Shown here: positions 58,492 to 64,000 of the stretch, one piece after another
How positions within the stretch are numbered: the stretch's first letter is position 1
Layout of the letters: every line of letters begins with the position of its first letter
DNA from: Nocardia concava NBRC 100430
GTDB lineage: Bacteria; Actinomycetota; Actinomycetes; Mycobacteriales; Mycobacteriaceae
Length of the DNA stretch: 64,000 nt
NCBI RefSeq assembly: GCF_000308815.1
Contig: NZ_BAFX01000205.1
Location: 53,408 to 117,407 of the forward strand
Direction of reading: 5' to 3'
Notes under the pieces: generated by a model
Seen by the model: the letters and a program-made list of their open reading frames with translations, nothing else
Databases searched by the model: none
Told to the model about the DNA's origin: nothing
Position numbers and translations under genes: made by a program

Positions 58492-59811
58492 TCACTCCTC
58501 GATGCGCCGCGGTGCGGCCGTGCGCCGCAAGGCCGGAGCGACTGGTCGGCCGCTAAGAAACCCGTCGGTGGTGCCCTGCTCCAGCGCCTTGCGATAGGTC
58601 TCGGCCGCCGCCTGACAGGCATTGATGGTGTGATCGATATCCGCATCGGTATGCGCGGCAGAGTTTACGAACGACTGACCCAGCACACCGTGATCCAGCA
58701 ACTCCTGCAGGAACAGCGTCCGATAAGGCTGGGAGGGAACACCTTCGGGATCCCGGGTGAGGAACACCAGACACGAGGCACGCCCAGCTACCTCGAGCCG
58801 ATCCCCGATCCCCAGATCCGCCGCAATGGCATTCACGCCCGCCGCCAGCCGCCGCCCAGACTCCTCCATGCGGGCAATCGGATCCGAGTCACGGTAGGCC
58901 TCGACCACCGCGCGGAACGCCGCCAGCGAGGCGGTCTCGGGCCCGTGGGTGGTGGACAGCAGAAACACCCGATCCGCATCGGTACGCAGCCCACCCAGTT
59001 CCATGAACTCCCGCTTCCCCGCCAGCGCCGAGAGCGGAAACCCGTTGGCCATGGCCTTACCCCAGCAGGAGAGATCCGGCACGACCCCGTAGATCCGCTG
59101 CGCACCACCGGCGGACCACCGGAATCCCGTGATCATCTCATCGAACACGAGCAGCGCACCGAACCGATCACACAGCGCCCGAACCCCTTCGAGAAATCCC
59201 GGCGCGGGTTCCGCCAGCGCCGTGGCCTGTTCGAGAAACACACACGCGATCTCGTTGTCGCGCAACACCGTTTCCAACGACTCCAGATCGTTGTACCGAA
59301 ACCGAACCGTAGACACCGCCGGAATCCCCGCGCTCATCTCGGTCATCCCGATGAACCAGTCATCCACGGAGAAAAACGGCTGATCACACACGGCCACGGT
59401 CTCCCGCCCCGTAGCCGCCCGCGCCAAACGCACCGCCGCCGTAGTGGTATCCGACCCGTTCTTGGCGAACTTCACCATGTCCGCCCCCGGCACCAGACTC
59501 AAAAAGTCCTCGGCAGCAAGCAGTTCCAACTCGGTAGGCCGAGAGAAGTTCACCCCACCCGCGATGACCCGCGCCACTGCGTCCACCACCGGCCGATACC
59601 CATGGCCCAACGTCACCGACCGCAACCCCATGCCGTACTCGACATACTCGTTGCCGTCCACATCCCACACCCGAGCGCCGTCGCCGCGCGCCAGGATCGG
59701 AGCCATATCCTCCGGGTACTGATCCGCGCCCCGCGCGTAGGTATGCGCCCCACCCGGCACTACCTCGTGCAATCGGGCCTGAATCGCATTACTGCGCTGG
59801 TAATCACGCAT
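58492..59811 (-). CDS. Class III aminotransferase (glutamate-1-semialdehyde aminomutase-like)
   Basis: A 439-residue PLP enzyme of the class III fold. VKFAKNGSDTTTAAVRLARA is the phosphate-binding segment, LLVFDEMITGFRW carries the cofactor Asp, and SCWGKAMANGFP the Schiff-base lysine. It resembles glutamate-1-semialdehyde 2,1-aminomutase but is not with heme genes, so it is likely a transaminase or aminomutase of another pathway, such as one with the neighbouring SDR and lactonase-like enzyme. The start is ATG at 59811 after GGAGGTGGGG. A longer frame extends through non-coding sequence. Confidence 0.88.
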   Translation of the reverse strand: MRDYQRSNAIQARLHEVVPGGAHTYARGADQYPEDMAPILARGDGARVWDVDGNEYVEYGMGLRSVTLGHGYRPVVDAVARVIAGGVNFSRPTELELLAAEDFLSLVPGADMVKFAKNGSDTTTAAVRLARAATGRETVAVCDQPFFSVDDWFIGMTEMSAGIPAVSTVRFRYNDLESLETVLRDNEIACVFLEQATALAEPAPGFLEGVRALCDRFGALLVFDEMITGFRWSAGGAQRIYGVVPDLSCWGKAMANGFPLSALAGKREFMELGGLRTDADRVFLLSTTHGPETASLAAFRAVVEAYRDSDPIARMEESGRRLAAGVNAIAADLGIGDRLEVAGRASCLVFLTRDPEGVPSQPYRTLFLQELLDHGVLGQSFVNSAAHTDADIDHTINACQAAAETYRKALEQGTTDGFLSGRPVAPALRRTAAPRRIEE

Positions 59812-60354
59812 GCCGCCCCACCTCCACGGCGCAAGTCTATAGGGCGGAAAAGATAAAAGCGGAAGAGAGAAAAGCGGAAGAGCCAAAAGACAAAAGAGGC
59901 CAGGAGGAGGGGTGGGGAGGGGGCTGGGTTGGGCACCCTGGTGGCGGGACCAGCCTCCTCGAGGCTCGGGCGCGCAGCGGCCCGGGGAAGAACACTCAAA
60001 GACGCCCGTCGCGTGTCCGATTCGCCCGGTTGCTGTCATCGAGCGGCACATTTTGGAGGCGGGATTAGGGAGGAACCGGACAAAGGCCCTCCAGGATGTG
60101 CCGCTCGGTGAAAGAGGAGGGTGGGAGGGGATGGCGGGCGGGGGTTTTGGGTGTTTTGGTCTTGTGAAGGTGATGCGTGCAGTCTGTGGGCTGGGATCGG
60201 TGGGTGGCGGCTCCCGGCCTGGCGTCAGCCCCGGTGCGGTAGGGCAGGCGGCGCAACCACGCTTCCCCGTGCTCTGCGCACGCCAGCCCCACACGAGCAT
60301 TCGTGAGGGAAGCAACCCACGGGGCCCCACCTGTTGGTGAGGCTGCCACGTGAA
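59812..60354. other. Intergenic region with repeat element
   Basis: About 540 bases upstream of the aminotransferase and downstream of the HNH gene. It contains the inverted-repeat element at 60040-60107 and a purine-rich stretch at 59846-59905 in which AAAAGCGGAAGAG occurs twice, 15 bases apart (59855 and 59870). No gene supported. Confidence 0.5.
60040..60107. repeat. Inverted-repeat element, copy 2
   Basis: CGAGCGGCACAT (60040-60051) and ATGTGCCGCTCG (60096-60107) form the ends. Aligned to copy 1 at 43802-43871 it shares the ends, the middle ATTAGGGAG and the flanking GGTGAAAG-GGAGGG. It lies about 250 bases from the HNH gene, in non-coding sequence. Confidence 0.72.
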
Positions 60355-61830
60355 TTAGGGACGTAACCCGCACCGGACCGCCGGGCGCTTGCGCGTCCGT
60401 TGCCGAATCCCGGTGAGCGAGGCCGCTTTCAACTCCCCGGCATGGTGACGGTCATTCACCTGCGGAGTCTGGGTCGGGTCGATCGAGGCAGGCGCGATCC
60501 AGCCGATCCGCCCGGCGTGCTCAGATTCCGGTGGCATCACCACCGTTTTCCACTTGTCCGGACCCTCCCCGATCAGGGAGTGGCAGGAATCGCAAGCCAG
60601 AGTCAAGTTTTCGATGTCAGTAGGGCCGCCCTTGGCCCAGTCGGTGACGTGATGGACCGCGCAGAGGGTGGCGGGGGCGTCGCAGCCGGGGCGGGTGCAG
60701 CCACGCTCGGTCGCGATCAACGCCCGCCGCTGGTCGGCGTTGGCGAGACGGTGGGCCTTGGAGTGCCCGAAATGCAGTGGGCGACCGGCATGGTCGAAAA
60801 TCGCCAGGAACGGGCGCGACTGCTGCGCGAGCAGCAAAGCCTCTTCCATCGGGACCGTCCCACCGGAGGCGGTGGTCGCCACACCCGCGGCGGCCTCCAC
60901 TTCAGCGAGGGACATGGTGATGATCGTGGAGACCGGCAGCCCGCGGTGTTGGCCGAGGTTGGCCGGACCCATCTCCGGGCGCAGCAGCGCGATCAACGCG
61001 TCGTGCTGGCGCTGGGCGGTGGTGCGGGTGTCGCGGCGTGCGGCGGCGGCCAGGGTGTCGGGGTGGATTCCCTTGGCGCGCTGCGGGCTCTGCGGGTCGT
61101 CGGGGTTGCACATGCCGGGCTGGGCCAGGTCGGCGAAGATCGGATCCAACAGGGCACGCGCGGCCGGGGTGAGTTCGCCGGTGATGGTGCTCATGCCGTC
61201 CACGCCCTGTTTGCCCAGGATGATCCCGCGCCGGGCTTGGCGGTCGTCTTCACGAGTGAGCGAGCCGTCGGGGTCGAGGTAGCCCAGGATCCGGTCCCCG
61301 ATCTTGGGCAAGTCGTCGGGGGTGGAGCGGGTGGCGAAGTGCGCCAACTCCATTTCCGCCTTGCCCACCAACTCCGGGTGGGTCTTGCCCGGGATGCGGC
61401 GCATGATCTTCACGATCCGACGCGCGTGATCCGGCGACAGCAGACCCTGTTCCTGCGCGGCCGCGACCCACGCCAGCATCGGTTCCAGCACCTGCCCGGT
61501 GACCTGGCGTTCGCCGAGGTATTCCGCGGCGTGCACGCGCGCACCGGCCTCGGCATGGCCGAGGCGCAGGGCTTGTTCGAGGTATTTGCCGGTGTGGTTC
61601 TTCCACCCGGCCTTCTCCGGCAGATTGCGGTTACGCACTTCGCCGACGATGCGGTGATCGATCGCGGCCATGGCACGCTTGCGGGTCTCGTATTCCTGCA
61701 TGAATTCGACGAATTCGTCATCGGAGAATCCGCCGAAAGACTGGGTGAGCAGGGTGTCGGTGATCTGCGACAGCAGCGCGATCGCGTCGGCGATCGTGCC
61801 GTTGTCGAGAATCCCTTCACCGCTGGTCAT
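60355..61830 (-). CDS. HNH endonuclease-domain protein (DUF222/13E12 family)
   Basis: A 491-residue protein with an N-terminal DUF222 region (FSDDEFVEFMQEYETRKRAM, GHAEAGARVHAAEYLG, TGELTPAARALLDPIFADLA) and a C-terminal HNH domain: CTRPGCD, CAVHHVTDWAKGG, NLTLACDSCH with the HNH residues and zinc cysteines. These multi-copy proteins (13E12 repeat family in mycobacteria) are widespread in actinobacteria; function is unclear, possibly DNA cleavage linked to mobile elements. The start is ATG at 61830. Close to copy 2 of the short inverted repeat. Confidence 0.9.
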   Translation of the reverse strand: MTSGEGILDNGTIADAIALLSQITDTLLTQSFGGFSDDEFVEFMQEYETRKRAMAAIDHRIVGEVRNRNLPEKAGWKNHTGKYLEQALRLGHAEAGARVHAAEYLGERQVTGQVLEPMLAWVAAAQEQGLLSPDHARRIVKIMRRIPGKTHPELVGKAEMELAHFATRSTPDDLPKIGDRILGYLDPDGSLTREDDRQARRGIILGKQGVDGMSTITGELTPAARALLDPIFADLAQPGMCNPDDPQSPQRAKGIHPDTLAAAARRDTRTTAQRQHDALIALLRPEMGPANLGQHRGLPVSTIITMSLAEVEAAAGVATTASGGTVPMEEALLLAQQSRPFLAIFDHAGRPLHFGHSKAHRLANADQRRALIATERGCTRPGCDAPATLCAVHHVTDWAKGGPTDIENLTLACDSCHSLIGEGPDKWKTVVMPPESEHAGRIGWIAPASIDPTQTPQVNDRHHAGELKAASLTGIRQRTRKRPAVRCGLRP

Positions 61831-61946
61831 GACACTATTTTACGCTTCTCGATCATGCTTTCGAACCGAATTATCAAGTGATATAAGGGTTTTCACTAAT
61901 CTCTAACCTTCGATGAATTCTCCCCTCCCAGACCGTCCATACCTTC

Positions 61947-62486
61947 ATGACGAAAGTTCTGTGGCACATCACCATGTCCTTGGACGGCTTCATCGCGCCG
62001 ATGGACGACTCCACCGAGTGGATGTTCGGGTACGGCGCGGCCGGGCCGATCGGGTTGGAGACGATGAAGCGGACGGGGGCGGTACTGTCCGGCCGTCGCG
62101 GCTACGACCTGGGCAATCGGGCCGGGGAGGGTGAGCGGAAGCTGTACGGCGGCATGTGGTCCGGGCCGATGTTCGTGCTCACTCACCGGCCGCACGAGGT
62201 GCCGGAGGATCCTGAGGTTAGGTTTCTTTCCGGCGGCGTCGCGGACGCGGTGGCCACCGCTGTGGCTGCGGCGGGTGAGGGTGATGTCGGCGTCTTCGGG
62301 GCAGATCTGGCCCGGCAGTGTCTCGAGGCGGGGCTGGTGGACGAGATTGTGGTGCACATGGTCCCGGTGCTGCTCGGTAGCGGCGTCCGCCTTTTCGACA
62401 GTGCGGTAGCGGTTCGGCTGCGCAAGACCTACTGCGGGGATTCCGGTCAGATCACCGATTTCCGGTTCGAGGTGGTTCGCGATTAA
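61947..62486 (+). CDS. Dihydrofolate reductase/RibD C-terminal family protein
   Basis: A 179-residue protein of the RibD-C/DHFR fold, the type often annotated as dihydrofolate reductase family. N-terminal ITMSLDGFIAP and later VLSGRRGYDLGN, FVLTHRP, VGVFGADLARQCLEAGLVDEIVVHMVPVLLGSGVRLFD match closely. These proteins reduce pyrimidine- or pteridine-like compounds with NADPH; the real substrate is mostly unknown. The start is ATG at 61947. It is not adjacent to folate or riboflavin genes. Confidence 0.85.
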   Translation: MTKVLWHITMSLDGFIAPMDDSTEWMFGYGAAGPIGLETMKRTGAVLSGRRGYDLGNRAGEGERKLYGGMWSGPMFVLTHRPHEVPEDPEVRFLSGGVADAVATAVAAAGEGDVGVFGADLARQCLEAGLVDEIVVHMVPVLLGSGVRLFDSAVAVRLRKTYCGDSGQITDFRFEVVRD

Positions 62487-62558
62487 CGCCGGAGCCGCGT
62501 TGCTGGATTCTGGGATACGGTGATCGGCGAGCATGACGTGGTCGGAGGTAGGCAGGCT

Positions 62559-64000
62559 GTGGGGAGGACACTCGCGCAGGGGCAGGTATTCGCGGGGTAT
62601 ACCGTGGAGCGGCTGCTCGGCGTGGGCGGGATGGGGGAGGTGTATCTCGCCCGGGACAAGGATTTGCCGCGGCCTGTCGCGTTGAAGCTGCTGGCTGCCG
62701 GGAAGGCCGATGATCCGGAGGTCCGGGCGCGGTTTCTGCGGGAGGCGGATACGGCTGCGCGGCTTTCGCATCCGAATATCGTGGCCGTCTATGCGCGGGG
62801 GAATGACGAGCATCGGCTGTGGATGGCCATGCAGTATGTCGAGGGCACCGATGTTTCGGCGGTACTGCGGGATGGGCAGGTGCGGCCCGATCACGCGGTT
62901 CGGATTATCGGGGAGACCGCGCGGGCCTTGGATTTCGCGCATCGGGCCGGTGTGCTGCATCGGGACGTGAAACCGGCGAACATCCTCCTGGCGTGGGGTC
63001 CGGACCAGCGGGTTTATCTGGCCGACTTCGGAATCGCGAAGGCGGTGGACCACACCAGTGCGCTGACCCGCACCGGCGAGATGTACGCGAGTTTCCAGTA
63101 CGCCGCACCCGAGCAGTTCGAACTGCGCACCGATACCGATCACCGCGCGGACGTCTACGCGCTGGGCTGCACCCTGTTCCACATGCTCACGGGCGAATTG
63201 CCGTACCCGGGGGAGTCGACCGCGCAATTGGTGGCCGCGCACCTCGGTGCCTCGATCCCACGGCCGAGTCAGGTGAATCCCGGCGTGCCCGCGGCTTTCG
63301 ATCACGTCATCGAACGCGCCCTGGCCAAGAACCGGGACCAGCGCTACGGCAGCTGCGGTGAGCTGGCGGCCGCCGCCGCACAAGCGCTCGCGGCCGGGTC
63401 GGGATCGATCGGGCCGAGGTATCACCAGAGCGGCCCCGCCCAGCCGATCAGCGGACCGCTGAATGTCCCTGCGCCACACCCGTACGCGGCCCTCGATCCG
63501 AGTCGCTTCACCGGAGCCACCACCAAACCCAGCATGCCGACGCAATCCGGAATGCTGCCCACCCAGGTCAACCCGCAGCGGTATCCCGCCACGACCGGCC
63601 CCGGCCCGCGCCCGGTCGACGCCGCGCCCACCGAGCTCGCGAAACAGAAGTCTCCGCCGCCCCACCGCGGCCGCAAACGCCTGATCGCCGCCTTCGTCGT
63701 GGTGCTCGTCGTGGCCGGCGGTGTCGGCGCCGGATTCGGTACCGGCGCAATCCACTTCGGGGCCGGTAAGACGAGCAACTCGAGCGCCCAGCCGCCGGTC
63801 GCCACGGGCGAGATCTCCAAGGATGCCGCCACCAAGGCTGCCTGCGACTACGGGCAGCTGATGGAGACCTACGACTACAGCAACGGCGACGCCTGGCAGG
63901 CCAAGGTGGAGGCCGGGGCGACCGGAAGCTGGAAGAGCACCCTGCAAACCTTGCTGCCCATGCTGCGGTTGATGCTGGAATCCGGTACCCACACCCGATC
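62559..64000 (+). CDS. Membrane serine/threonine protein kinase (3' end outside window)
   Basis: The gene runs off the window; 480 codons are visible. Pkn-type kinase domain at residues about 12-275: glycine loop LLGVGGMGEVYLARD, VALKLL lysine, HRDVKPANIL catalytic loop, DFGIAKAVD, and the APEQFE segment. A Pro/Thr/Ser-rich linker and one transmembrane helix (RLIAAFVVVLVVAGGVGAG) follow, then the beginning of an extracytoplasmic domain with CDYGQLME. The start is GTG at 62559 with GGAGGT nine bases upstream; GTGs at 62520 and 62538 are in frame but less well placed. Confidence 0.93.
   Translation, partial: MGRTLAQGQVFAGYTVERLLGVGGMGEVYLARDKDLPRPVALKLLAAGKADDPEVRARFLREADTAARLSHPNIVAVYARGNDEHRLWMAMQYVEGTDVSAVLRDGQVRPDHAVRIIGETARALDFAHRAGVLHRDVKPANILLAWGPDQRVYLADFGIAKAVDHTSALTRTGEMYASFQYAAPEQFELRTDTDHRADVYALGCTLFHMLTGELPYPGESTAQLVAAHLGASIPRPSQVNPGVPAAFDHVIERALAKNRDQRYGSCGELAAAAAQALAAGSGSIGPRYHQSGPAQPISGPLNVPAPHPYAALDPSRFTGATTKPSMPTQSGMLPTQVNPQRYPATTGPGPRPVDAAPTELAKQKSPPPHRGRKRLIAAFVVVLVVAGGVGAGFGTGAIHFGAGKTSNSSAQPPVATGEISKDAATKAACDYGQLMETYDYSNGDAWQAKVEAGATGSWKSTLQTLLPMLRLMLESGTHTR

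Noticed and set aside
59846..59905. Purine-rich tandem repeat (AAAAGCGGAAGAG twice)
   Set aside because: Only two short units; too little to call a CRISPR or a functional iteron.
61896..63992. 698-codon open frame on the minus strand across the DHFR-like and kinase genes
   Set aside because: Antisense to two well-supported genes and no protein-like features.
1..64000. tRNA, rRNA, CRISPR, prophage or IS element
   Set aside because: No cloverleaf-like segments, regular direct-repeat arrays, transposase or phage genes were seen on either strand by reading; a dedicated search was not possible.

Overview
The window looks like chromosomal DNA of a high-GC, mycolate-type actinomycete, most like Nocardia or a close relative. 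The evidence is gene content: a complete yrbEAB-mceABCDEF operon with its Mce-associated protein, a mycolic-acid cyclopropane-synthase family methyltransferase, an AcrA1-type acyl-CoA reductase, a WS/DGAT acyltransferase, a cutinase, a DUF222/13E12-type HNH protein, an XRE/DUF5753 plus DUF397 pair, and an alkB-rubredoxin-rubredoxin-reductase operon. No rRNA, tRNA, CRISPR array, prophage or insertion sequence was seen. The first gene (GntR regulator) and the last gene (serine/threonine kinase) run off the window.

Layout. 1-5.6 kb: regulators and small proteins, including an XRE/DUF397 module whose surroundings carry a repeated palindrome with core TGCAAGTAC. 5.7-12.2 kb: secreted lipase, acyl-CoA carboxylase beta subunit, UbiB/ABC1 kinase-like protein and small proteins, one with its ribosome binding site and start codon inside a 12-bp hairpin. 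12.2-22.8 kb: a catabolic island for hydroxy or sugar acids, in two halves. One half (minus strand) encodes an enolase-superfamily enzyme, a dicarboxylate symporter and a D-tartrate dehydratase, divergent from a GntR regulator. The other (plus strand) encodes an MFS carrier, a second GntR regulator, a two-subunit thiamine-diphosphate decarboxylase, an aldehyde dehydrogenase and a third enolase-superfamily dehydratase. Its two promoters share a palindromic site. 22.8-28 kb: DUF1772 protein with a divergent TetR regulator, GH38 alpha-mannosidase and an orphan NarI-like protein.

28.2-33.9 kb: alkane oxidation, with a GMC-type long-chain alcohol oxidase, a TetR regulator, AlkB, two rubredoxins and rubredoxin reductase. 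34.2-43.8 kb: the mce lipid-import operon followed by two TetR genes, the first of which lacks a normal start codon. 43.9-52.5 kb: lipid and envelope genes (Zn alcohol dehydrogenase, cyclopropane synthase family, membrane-anchored expansin, an alpha/beta hydrolase behind a KstR-type site, WS/DGAT, cutinase, AcrA1). The acyl-CoA reductase plus WS/DGAT could make wax esters.

52.9-64 kb: mixed accessory genes, with two decayed genes (a HAD-like remnant and a frameshifted carboxylesterase). An operon of a GNAT acetyltransferase and an IF-1 paralogue sits behind a short leader ORF and a hairpin that touches the start codon. An amidohydrolase/SDR/aminotransferase group, an HNH protein, a DHFR-like reductase and a membrane kinase follow. 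A short inverted-repeat element of about 70 bp occurs twice, at about 43.8 and 60.0 kb.

The observations most worth follow-up are the GNAT/IF-1 operon with its attenuator-like leader, the split-decarboxylase catabolic operon, the hairpin-masked start at 10.47 kb, and the two-copy repeat.
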